From assembly GCA_021826835.1 (NCBI GenBank), contig JAKAYH010000013.1:1-16471 (forward strand): a stretch of DNA of 16,471 nt, given 5' to 3'. The first letter of the stretch is position 1. Each line of letters begins with the position of its first letter. Both the position numbers and the translations under genes were made by a program. Under the pieces are notes generated by a model. The model worked only from the letters and a program-made list of their open reading frames with translations. It searched no databases and was not told the DNA's origin. Shown here piece after piece: positions 7,302 to 13,921 of the stretch. The stretch comes from Thermoplasmata archaeon. GTDB lineage: Archaea > Thermoplasmatota > Thermoplasmata > Thermoplasmatales > Thermoplasmataceae.

Positions 7302-8189
7302 ATGAGTGCAAATTCAGTAATACAGGCAGTGAGCGAAATATGGAATTCAGTATTCCAATACGACCCAACAAATGTCGGTCAACTAAAACGAAAATTTTTC
7401 AATAATGAATATGTTGAACCGATCGAACCAGTTGTTATGGATAATGCTTTTTCCTTGTTAGGTGTCAGATCTAAGCCGTTCTTATACGAAAAGTGGAACA
7501 AGAATGAAGCCTGGATATTTTCAGCTGGATCTATTTTTCTGGAGAACTTAAACAACCTCATTAATTTACAAATTTTAAAACTTAAAGAAATAGGTGTTTC
7601 ACGTATTCATTATTCTGGATTTTCACCCGGATATTTTTTTCCAGGAATAGATTCGGATAGGTATCCGGAAATATACAAAACCTTATTAGGCCTAGGTTTT
7701 AAGGTAGTAGATGAAGCCATTACAATGGAAGCGGATATAGGAAACTTGAAATACTGTATTCAAAGAGATGATAGAATATCAATAACAGACTTGCAACAGT
7801 CAGAAATTGGTACTTTTCTTTTGATGGTTTCCAATAACTTTCCTGCAGATTGTTATCTTAGATGTAAAGGTGTAATATCAAAGGGGAGTATTGATCAGAT
7901 AACAATAGCAAAAGTTGATTCCGAGATCGTGGGTTATGCTATGTACGCATCCGGTGAGGGGCCATTTGAATTTGCTCCGGGAGAAAGGTTTGGGTGTTTC
8001 GAGGTGATGGATAAGTATAGGTCATTTGGAATCGGATCAAAACTCCTGACAGCCACATTAATAAAAATGAAATCAAACGGCATTAGACATGCGTATTTTC
8101 TTTGGACGACAGAGAGAGCAAGCCACATATATTCTCGCTATGGATTTAAAATTAGCCGAAGATTTAAGATCATGTCTATGAACATATGA
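7302..8189 (+). CDS. GNAT-family N-acetyltransferase, two-part
   Basis: The 295-residue protein ends in a GNAT domain: GCFEVMDKYRSFGIGSKLL at 231-249 holds the acetyl-CoA loop (R-x-x-G-I-G). It is followed by RASHIYSRYGFK, the usual C-terminal Y-x-x-x-G-F strand. The first half (residues about 65-145) has a second GNAT-like pattern (GYFFPGID, then LLGLGFKVVDEAITME) without an intact acetyl-CoA loop, so it is probably a tandem protein with one active site. Acetyl-CoA-dependent N-acetylation is predicted, but the substrate is unknown. De-acetylated amino sugars or D-amino acids are possible given the neighbours, and I recall an acetyltransferase (ybbJ) in the Bacillus ybb cluster. It stands alone, divergent from the second NamZ gene, with a leaderless-type promoter. 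Confidence 0.8.
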   Translation: MSANSVIQAVSEIWNSVFQYDPTNVGQLKRKFFNNEYVEPIEPVVMDNAFSLLGVRSKPFLYEKWNKNEAWIFSAGSIFLENLNNLINLQILKLKEIGVSRIHYSGFSPGYFFPGIDSDRYPEIYKTLLGLGFKVVDEAITMEADIGNLKYCIQRDDRISITDLQQSEIGTFLLMVSNNFPADCYLRCKGVISKGSIDQITIAKVDSEIVGYAMYASGEGPFEFAPGERFGCFEVMDKYRSFGIGSKLLTATLIKMKSNGIRHAYFLWTTERASHIYSRYGFKISRRFKIMSMNI

Positions 8190-8264
8190 TTATTCACAAT
8201 AAAAATGAAGATGCTTGATCTTAGCGTTTGATCTTAAAGTGTTTTACTCTATGCAATAAGAACA

Positions 8265-8303
8265 GGACCTGTTTGGTCCAAAGGATAGGCCGATCAGACC
8301 AAA
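8265..8303. terminator. Overlapping small inverted repeats between GNAT and kinase 3' ends
   Basis: The convergent gap carries GGACC-N5-GGTCC (8265-8279) and an overlapping pair TTTGGTC (8272-8278) / GACCAAA (8297-8303), which runs across the kinase stop codon. Either could fold in RNA from both strands and help to end transcription. The stems are short and no strong T-tract follows, so this is a weak call. Confidence 0.25.
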
Positions 8304-9313
8304 AGTAGATCTTTTCTTTCTTCTTCCGATAGATTAGAAATGGCAGCGTCGAGTTGATTTATGATATCATTAAGATTGAAGAACCTCGTTTCATCGTATG
8401 AATTCAGAAGAAGATAAATTGAACCTATAACTGCATGATAGCCGAATAAAGGCCTTTTGTATTTCATTCCTGGATATGCGTTAACAACTGTATCTCTTAG
8501 TGTATTCCAATAAATGTCTCCTGCCCTATAAACGCCCCCATAACCGCTGAATTCTACATCCCTGTCTGGAAACATCTTTTTTTTGAGCGCTAAAACACAG
8601 TTTGCTGCTTCCCGTGCCGATTCCTTTAAAAGTGAGATCGCGAGTCTATCTCCCTGTTTAGCGTAATCTGAAATTATTCTCGTAAATGCTGCGATACGTC
8701 TTATGTCTATAGGCTCTGTATAGACTTCGTTAACAAGCTTTCTCGGTTCGTCGACACCAAAATAGTAAAGCACAGCTTCAGGGAGTCTACTGTCAGATTC
8801 TGAGCGCCGATCAAATATCTTTGATGACTCCTGCAATGCACGTTTAGCTGTGTAAAAAGCTCCACCCTCATCGCCCAGAAACCAACCCCATCCACTCGCT
8901 CTCTCAAATACTTTTCCACGCCTCCCATAGGCAATCATCCCAGTGCCCGGAGCCGCAACTATCCCATCCATCCCTGGGAAACGGCAGTTAAATCCCGCCT
9001 CACCGTCATTCAAAATTGATATCTTTTTACCCAACTGCATTTCATGTATAAATGATTCTATTATTTCTGTTGATTTCTTAGAATCTTTTACTCCTGCAAG
9101 TGCAAAGGAATACTGGGATACGCTATTTCTTTCAACGCCGCTTTTCTCCAAGCTCCTCGTAACAGCTTGGAGCAGATTTGCTTTAGCTTTCTCAATACCT
9201 ATGTTCCTGAAATTGCTAGGACCCGATGCACCGATACCGAGAATCGTACCGTCATCAGAATAGCATGCCGCAAGCGTCTTGGTGGCACCACCATCAACTG
9301 AAACGAATATCAT
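8294..9313 (-). CDS. N-acetylglucosamine/N-acetylmuramate kinase, BadF/BadG (NAGK) family, MurK-like
   Basis: The 339-residue ASKHA-fold kinase has phosphate-1 motif DGGATKT (7-13), NDGEAG (102-107) with the catalytic Asp, the phosphate-2 segment APGTGMIAYG (121-130), and GWGWFLGDEGGAFYTAKRAL (141-160). All are hallmarks of the NAGK/BadF group. Clostridium MurK, of this family, phosphorylates both MurNAc and GlcNAc at O6. The murQ, nagA and namZ neighbours make the same dual role likely here, since no other kinase and no PTS component is present. Pure GlcNAc kinase activity cannot be excluded by eye. It is the last gene of a minus-strand operon, 30 bases after the AmiE-like gene, with a small hairpin just before its ATG. 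Length is normal for the family. Confidence 0.88.
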   Translation of the reverse strand: MIFVSVDGGATKTLAACYSDDGTILGIGASGPSNFRNIGIEKAKANLLQAVTRSLEKSGVERNSVSQYSFALAGVKDSKKSTEIIESFIHEMQLGKKISILNDGEAGFNCRFPGMDGIVAAPGTGMIAYGRRGKVFERASGWGWFLGDEGGAFYTAKRALQESSKIFDRRSESDSRLPEAVLYYFGVDEPRKLVNEVYTEPIDIRRIAAFTRIISDYAKQGDRLAISLLKESAREAANCVLALKKKMFPDRDVEFSGYGGVYRAGDIYWNTLRDTVVNAYPGMKYKRPLFGYHAVIGSIYLLLNSYDETRFFNLNDIINQLDAAISNLSEEERKDLLLV

Positions 9314-9316
9314 GAG

Positions 9317-9332
9317 TAGGTGAAAACACCTA
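9317..9332 (-). promoter_or_regulatory. Hairpin just before the kinase start codon
   Basis: The spacer between the AmiE-like gene and the kinase contains TAGGTG-TTTT-CACCTA (minus strand), a perfect 6-bp stem with a 4-base loop that ends three bases before the kinase ATG. The 5' arm carries GGTG, the only Shine-Dalgarno-like sequence there, 13 bases from the ATG. The hairpin would therefore mask the ribosome site or set its spacing, and may tune kinase translation. Confidence 0.4.
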
Positions 9333-9343
9333 TGCTAATTAAA

Positions 9344-10420
9344 TTAATTCAAGATATTTGAAAATACTAAATTATGGAACAGCCTCCGAAACCTGAGTAT
9401 CCCTAAGTTGTTTCTTGTCGGATAAACCCTGTTGCTCAATATTATAACATATGAAGAAGAGATTGGCTCCACACATATTGACGTGCCGGTAAAACCCGTA
9501 TGTCCAAACGCTCCATCAGGAACAAGATCGCCCATAAAAGCGTTGTATCCGAATGAGGGAGAGGGTGAGTACGGCCTTGGGGGTTTTATCATCCAACCTA
9601 ATCCAAACATTCCTCCTATTGGAATATTCTGAGGGGAAGTCATTGCCTTCAAGGTAACCTTCTTGAGTATCTTCCCAGAAAGCAAAGCAGAAACGTATTT
9701 TGCGGTATCTTCGATTGTGCTAAATAAACCAGCATGGCCGGCCACACCGCCGAGATAGTAGGATTTTTCATCGTGAACCTTACCCCAAACTATACCTCCC
9801 CTCTTAGAATCATTTTCTGTTGGGGCGATCAGCGATCTGTCAATTTTAGGATTAAAAGTTGTGCTTTTCATAGAAAGGGGGAGAAATATTTTCTCAGACG
9901 CAACCTGCTCTAGAGGTTTACCGGCTATGGATTCGATCACGAATCCAAGTAGTATGTAGTTCAAATCGCTGTATTCCTCTCTTAGCGCCGAAGTCTGTGG
10001 TTCGTACAATGATCCAATTGCCCTTATGTAATCCTCCCTACTCCGACCCCGCTCATATAACGGATTATCAGGGACAAGACCTGAGGAATGTGTCAGCAGC
10101 TGTCTTATCGTTACTTTGCTAATCGTGGATTCCGGTTTGTAAAGGCCCACAGCTTCTAAAGTATCTTCAAGACCGATGATTCCGTCTTCGACATATTTCA
10201 TAATTAATGTGGCAGTTACCATTGGTTTAGTTAAAGAGGCCATGTCATAAAGCGTATTCTTAGAGTATGTGAACCCTAGTTCGGGAATGGAACCTGTAAA
10301 ATGTATGAATTCAAAGTCACTGTTGCGAACATACACGCTCATGCCGTATGCTGCGGAACTGTAGTTTGCATCGATATATTTCCTGAAAACAGTTGCCAAC
10401 TGTTCCCTATCTACAACCAT
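9344..10420 (-). CDS. Class C beta-lactamase-fold serine hydrolase, AmiE-like N-acetylmuramoyl-L-alanine amidase
   Basis: The 358-residue protein has the three active-site boxes of the serine beta-lactamase/PBP fold: SLTK at 62-65, YSD at 150-152 and HTG at 307-309 within GHTGFTGT. The segments GGVAGHAGLFST (224-235) and SNRVYPTRNN near the C-terminus are typical of the subgroup containing Bacillus AmiE (YbbE). AmiE cleaves the lactyl-amide bond between MurNAc and the stem peptide in the same type of cluster. That reaction is my preferred role: it frees MurNAc for the kinase and peptide for the NlpC/P60 enzyme. A D-aminopeptidase or esterase is the main alternative. No signal peptide or membrane anchor is seen, unlike the Bacillus enzyme. 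It lies in the middle of a tight minus-strand operon, 31 bases after the SIS gene. Confidence 0.85.
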   Translation of the reverse strand: MVVDREQLATVFRKYIDANYSSAAYGMSVYVRNSDFEFIHFTGSIPELGFTYSKNTLYDMASLTKPMVTATLIMKYVEDGIIGLEDTLEAVGLYKPESTISKVTIRQLLTHSSGLVPDNPLYERGRSREDYIRAIGSLYEPQTSALREEYSDLNYILLGFVIESIAGKPLEQVASEKIFLPLSMKSTTFNPKIDRSLIAPTENDSKRGGIVWGKVHDEKSYYLGGVAGHAGLFSTIEDTAKYVSALLSGKILKKVTLKAMTSPQNIPIGGMFGLGWMIKPPRPYSPSPSFGYNAFMGDLVPDGAFGHTGFTGTSICVEPISSSYVIILSNRVYPTRNNLGILRFRRLFHNLVFSNILN

Positions 10421-10451
10421 TATAGGTTAATGCCAAAATGAGTAAATAAGG

Positions 10452-11435
10452 TCACTCCTTAACTACCTTTGAAAGATACTTCGGATGATCTGGATCTTCT
10501 CCTTTAAACTGGGCCTTAAAGTTGGCGAGCATCTGAAGCACTGCAAGGTACTCCAGAGATAGGATTATGCTCTCTGACTGCGGAACATTCAAGTCTGAGC
10601 CGTATGAACCAATCGTCATTACTTGAACGCCAATTTCATTTATTTTGTGTATTATGTTGTCATCGTCAATTTCTTTTGAACGCAGCAATACAACAGAGGT
10701 TTGATCATTTAGCATATGTATAGGTCCGTGCAGATATTCCCTTGTGGAGTAGGCTTCAGTATAGGTACCGGACGTTTCCTTGAATTTAAGTCCCCCCTCC
10801 ATCGCCAATGGGAAATATATTCCTGATCCAAGGAAGACTATGCGATCCTTGAGTTTTTTCGCCTTTTCCTCAATTAATGAACTAAGCGAAATTACGTTTT
10901 CAAGTAGATATGGGGCATTTGAAATATCCTTTTGAAGAGTATCTGAGTTTAAAGCATTATAGATCATTATCGATACACCAAGCTGTACAGTATGGCTTTT
11001 AGTTGCTGCAATTGACATTTCTCTTCCAGCCATTGTTATTATTGGCGTGTCTGATTGCTTGGCAAGAGTGCTTTCTGGATCATTTGTGATTCCGATAGTT
11101 CTGATCTTTTTTGTCTTTGAGATTTTTAGGTTTGAAAGTGCATCAATACTCTCTCCTGACTGGCTAAAGATTATGTTAACTGGATTCTTGATTCCTTCAG
11201 AAATTACGAAGTCCGTGTAATCAGATGCTTGCAGAGGGCAAGACGGTATTCCACTCTTCAAAAGAAGGATAGAAAGGAAAACTGAAGCGTGATAACTTGT
11301 CCCGCTTCCTGTTACATAAACCATTGAAGAATTTCTTAATTGGCTTGCAATCTTTTCCACCGTCTCTCTGGTGCGCTCTATGGTTTGAGAAAGTGATTTA
11401 GGCTCCTCGCGGATTTCGCTTAGCATTATCGTCAT
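10452..11435 (-). CDS. Double-SIS aminosugar-phosphate deaminase/isomerase (NagB-II/GlmD type)
   Basis: The 327-residue protein has two SIS domains like the isomerase half of GlmS. VTGSGTSYHA (41-50), SQSGES (91-96) and REMSIAATKSHTVQL (138-152) form the first. The second has LGSGIYFPLAMEGGLKFKE followed by TEAYSTREYLHGP, with the conserved Glu and His of GlmS. The glutaminase domain with its N-terminal Cys is absent, so it should run glucosamine-6-P to fructose-6-P plus ammonia, as described for SIS-type deaminases such as archaeal GlmD. This supplies the last step after NagA. It is the first gene of the minus-strand operon, with a TATA box 27 bases before ATG 11435 and no Shine-Dalgarno (leaderless). 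It is divergent from nagA. The exact sugar phosphate used cannot be proven by eye. Confidence 0.85.
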   Translation of the reverse strand: MTIMLSEIREEPKSLSQTIERTRETVEKIASQLRNSSMVYVTGSGTSYHASVFLSILLLKSGIPSCPLQASDYTDFVISEGIKNPVNIIFSQSGESIDALSNLKISKTKKIRTIGITNDPESTLAKQSDTPIITMAGREMSIAATKSHTVQLGVSIMIYNALNSDTLQKDISNAPYLLENVISLSSLIEEKAKKLKDRIVFLGSGIYFPLAMEGGLKFKETSGTYTEAYSTREYLHGPIHMLNDQTSVVLLRSKEIDDDNIIHKINEIGVQVMTIGSYGSDLNVPQSESIILSLEYLAVLQMLANFKAQFKGEDPDHPKYLSKVVKE

Positions 11436-11457
11436 ATTCTTAAGATGATTTGGTGGA

Positions 11458-11467
11458 CTATAAAGTT
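11458..11467 (-). promoter_or_regulatory. TATA box of the SIS-amidase-kinase operon
   Basis: The minus strand reads AACTTTATAG, centred about 27 bases before the SIS gene ATG. This matches leaderless archaeal spacing and is one of the clearest promoters in the window. Confidence 0.55.
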
Positions 11468-11497
11468 TTCATGCAAATATAGCACGATCATGAAGCG

Positions 11498-11506
11498 CTT
11501 TAATAC
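11498..11506 (+). promoter_or_regulatory. TATA-like box of the nagA-murQ unit
   Basis: CTTTAATAC lies 22 bases (centre) before ATG 11524 and 31 bases before the in-frame ATG 11533. The spacing suggests that 11533 could be the true leaderless start. With 11458-11467 it makes a compact divergent promoter in an 88-base gap, so the two halves of the sugar pathway may be controlled together. Confidence 0.45.
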
Positions 11507-11523
11507 AATTTCACGATAACACT

Positions 11524-12675
11524 ATGAGGATTATGAATTCGTTCAGTCTATTGGCGAATAAAGTGGTGACTTCTTCCGGAGTTATCGGTAATGCCTTTAT
11601 TAATGTCTCAGGCGAAAGAATAGCCAGCATCTCGCGGAAGCCATATTTTGAGGAAATTACGGATTATTCTGATAAAACGGCTATCCCGGGTTTCATCGAT
11701 ATACATACCCATGGTTATTTTGGTATTGATGCACTCGCGTCAGACGAACCAGGTATAAGGAAATGGGCTTCTATGATTGCAAAAAAAGGCGTTACATCTT
11801 TCGTTCCTACCTGTGTGTCGACTCCTACTGATCAACTTATCGAATTTATACAAAAAATAGGCAGAACGAAGGAAGACAGGAAACCTTTTGAAGCAAGGAT
11901 CATCGGCGCAAGAAGCGAAGGACCATACATAAGTTTAGAGAAGAAGGGGGCCCACAATCCAAAGTATGTCCGAAAAATTTCGATGGATGAAATCAATGAG
12001 GTTATCAATAGATCTAATGGGATACTCAAAATAATGGATATGGCCCCGGAGCTCGAATTTTTTAATGACGGGATGTCTACCCTTCAATATTCTGGTACAC
12101 TAATATCGGCAGGCCATTCCAATGCAGATTTCAATACCGCCTCGACTGCTTTAGCTTCCGGTGTTAGATTGATAACTCATTTTTATAACGCCATGACACA
12201 ATTTGATCATAGGGAACCCGGCATGGTTGGTGCTGGCCTTCTTTCACCAAGCACCTACCTAGAAATCATATCAGATTTTCATCATGTCTCGGAGGAAGCG
12301 ATCCTAGTCATGGCTAAGATAAGGGGATGGGATCACATTATAGCCATAACGGATTCCCTCTCGGTCGGTGGAACAGAACAAAAAACTTCAAGGCTGGGGG
12401 GGCTTGATATAGAAGTGCATGACGGCGTGGCATGGATCAAAGGCACCAAGACAATCGCCGGGAGCGTCTTAACACTTGAAAAGGCCCTCATTAACCTTTA
12501 TTCATTAGGTGTCAGCCTATACGATTGCGTAAAAACCCTATCAACAAACCCTGCATCGCTGTTGGGACTCAACGATCGTGGTGACATTTCTCCAGGTAAG
12601 CTTGCTGATATTAACATCATAGATGAAAAATTGGGAGTAGTTAAAACCATCATTGGAGGAAACTTTATAGATTAA
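11524..12675 (+). CDS. nagA: N-acetylglucosamine-6-phosphate deacetylase NagA
   Basis: The 383-residue amidohydrolase has GFIDIHTHG (56-64) with the HxH metal pair, SEGPYIS with Glu132, AGHSNADF with His198, THFYNAM with His219, HH at 253-254 and the catalytic Asp277 in ITDSLS. All key NagA residues are present and the length is normal. NagA converts GlcNAc-6-P to glucosamine-6-P and acetate, and here takes GlcNAc-6-P from both the kinase and MurQ. The start is ATG 11524; ATG 11533 fits the TATA spacing better and would drop three residues. It is followed after 66 bases, across a strong inverted repeat, by murQ. It is divergent from the deaminase that should use its product. Confidence 0.94.
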   Translation: MRIMNSFSLLANKVVTSSGVIGNAFINVSGERIASISRKPYFEEITDYSDKTAIPGFIDIHTHGYFGIDALASDEPGIRKWASMIAKKGVTSFVPTCVSTPTDQLIEFIQKIGRTKEDRKPFEARIIGARSEGPYISLEKKGAHNPKYVRKISMDEINEVINRSNGILKIMDMAPELEFFNDGMSTLQYSGTLISAGHSNADFNTASTALASGVRLITHFYNAMTQFDHREPGMVGAGLLSPSTYLEIISDFHHVSEEAILVMAKIRGWDHIIAITDSLSVGGTEQKTSRLGGLDIEVHDGVAWIKGTKTIAGSVLTLEKALINLYSLGVSLYDCVKTLSTNPASLLGLNDRGDISPGKLADINIIDEKLGVVKTIIGGNFID

Positions 12676-12680
12676 CAGGT

Positions 12681-12707
12681 CATTTTGTCAGTAATATAGA
12701 CAAAATG
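12681..12707 (+). promoter_or_regulatory. Perfect 9-bp inverted repeat between nagA and murQ
   Basis: CATTTTGTC-N9-GACAAAATG begins five bases after the nagA stop. In RNA it forms a 9-bp hairpin with a 9-base loop; in DNA it is a spaced palindrome typical of a dimeric regulator site. It could attenuate or process the nagA-murQ message, or act as an operator for a murQ promoter. It is the longest perfect intergenic inverted repeat I found inside the island. Confidence 0.5.
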
Positions 12708-12727
12708 TATTGTTTGAAATTATATAC

Positions 12728-12733
12728 GAGGAG
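12728..12733 (+). promoter_or_regulatory. Shine-Dalgarno site of murQ
   Basis: GAGGAG lies 8 bases before ATG 12742 and fixes the start of murQ. It fits translation from a message with a leader, as expected for a second gene of an operon. Confidence 0.6.
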
Positions 12734-12741
12734 TTATTTAC

Positions 12742-13584
12742 ATGAGTGAATCTACTGAGGACATCAATAAATTTAGCATAGATATTGATAAATGGGGGTA
12801 TAATGAAATTGCGCGTTTCATACACCTGTCAGATATTGAAGCCTACACATCAATTACAAGCCAGATCGATAAGATTGCGGCGGTAGCGGAAATGATTGTA
12901 GGGGCAGTTAAAAAAGGCGGAAGAGCTATTTATGTCGGAGCAGGAACGAGCGGTAGAATAGCAGTTATTGACGTTGTTGAATTGATGCCCACCTACGGAC
13001 TTGGTAAAGAATCCTTCGATTACGTAATGGCTGGCGGAGATCGAGCCTTGACTGAATCCGTTGAAGGTTCAGAAGATGATAAAAACGAGGCTGTTCTTGC
13101 CCTTAAAGAAAAAAAACTGTCAGGATCGGATATCTTGATTGGAGTTTCAGCCTCAGGTTCTACCCCTTATGTTCTTGCTGCAATGGAATATGCAAAAAGT
13201 ATTGGGTGCCGGACTGTAGGAATAACGTCAAACAGAAAAAAACCTATCCAGGAAGTGTCGGATATATGCATTGAATTGCTAACAGGAGCAGAGGTTATCC
13301 AAGGATCGACTAGGATGAAAGCAGGTACAGCACAAAAAATGACGTTAAACATTATATCTACTTCTGTGGCTATAAAACTTGGAAGGACTTACAGAAACAC
13401 TATGTCCAACATGGGATCGTGGTATAATAAAAAGCTAAAACAGAGGGCAGTTAACATACTTGAAGAACAGTTCAAACTTTCGGAGGAAGCTTCAACTGAA
13501 ATTCTTAAAAAAGTAAACTATGACATTTCTGCTGCTATATCACTTGTACAAGATGGCAAGATACAAAAAAAGAATAAAATGTGA
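12742..13584 (+). CDS. murQ: N-acetylmuramic acid 6-phosphate etherase MurQ
   Basis: The 280-residue SIS-domain protein has YVGAGTSGRIAVIDVVELMP (64-83), MAGGDRALTESVEGSEDD (96-113), GVSASGSTPYV (134-144) and TGAEVIQGSTRMKAGTAQKM (181-200), all diagnostic of MurQ. Glu80 and Glu111 match, in context and in their 31-residue spacing, the two glutamates (83 and 114) implicated in catalysis in Escherichia coli MurQ. It removes D-lactate from MurNAc-6-P to give GlcNAc-6-P. This is the reaction that commits a cell to using muramic acid, for which an archaeon has no biosynthetic reason. It is slightly shorter than bacterial MurQ (about 300) at the C-terminus. The start is well set by a GAGGAG ribosome site. 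It is co-directional with nagA. Confidence 0.95.
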   Translation: MSESTEDINKFSIDIDKWGYNEIARFIHLSDIEAYTSITSQIDKIAAVAEMIVGAVKKGGRAIYVGAGTSGRIAVIDVVELMPTYGLGKESFDYVMAGGDRALTESVEGSEDDKNEAVLALKEKKLSGSDILIGVSASGSTPYVLAAMEYAKSIGCRTVGITSNRKKPIQEVSDICIELLTGAEVIQGSTRMKAGTAQKMTLNIISTSVAIKLGRTYRNTMSNMGSWYNKKLKQRAVNILEEQFKLSEEASTEILKKVNYDISAAISLVQDGKIQKKNKM

Positions 13585-13921
13585 TAACAATACTATCTCT
13601 TAGTGTTTCACTCTATCCCCCTCTTGATCGTAAAGAAGATAAGAATGTGAAATCATTGATTGAAAATGAAGGATCCTTTTATGGTTCGAATTTGGGTTAA
13701 TGGATTTTTATGAGGGTTTATTTTGTCGCGCTGAAAGCGGATGATAAAATGAGTAATATTTTGTAGCCTGGACATTATGGTAATCAACAAGAGTCGTGGA
13801 TTGACCTGACCGGTCAATATCAACATGTTGTAGCTTTAATAAAGCGAATCATTGTTAATATGGACAAACTAAATAACGATAATTTTGTTGAGGACGATCT
13901 CGATTAGGAGAATACGTAAAA
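13585..13921. other. Convergent intergenic region with one short palindrome
   Basis: About 340 bases lie between the 3' ends of murQ and the transporter gene. I see no convincing gene, RNA or terminator. TGACCGGTCA at 13807-13816 is a perfect 10-base palindrome, inside TTGACC-N5-GGTCAA. An 18-codon ORF at 13710-13766 has no ribosome site and is not called. Confidence 0.5.

Noticed and set aside
8215..8236. Direct repeat TTGATCTTA twice, 13 bases apart
   Set aside because: It is only two short copies in AT-rich intergenic DNA. It is not a CRISPR or clear binding array.
9344..10420. Serine beta-lactamase as an antibiotic-resistance gene
   Set aside because: The boxes and the GHTGFTGT/NRVYPTR segments fit the AmiE-like subgroup, and the operon partners are sugar kinase and deaminase. 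Resistance would make little sense in an organism without murein.
10452..11435. GlmS (glucosamine-6-P synthase)
   Set aside because: The glutaminase domain with its N-terminal Cys is absent. The protein begins directly at the SIS part, so the degradative deaminase direction is more likely.
12742..13584. Glucokinase-regulatory-protein-like SIS protein instead of MurQ
   Set aside because: Both catalytic-type glutamates and all MurQ motifs are present at 280 residues, and nagA and the kinase are adjacent.
13710..13766. 18-codon ORF in the murQ-transporter gap
   Set aside because: There is no ribosome site or promoter of note, and its length is within chance expectation.
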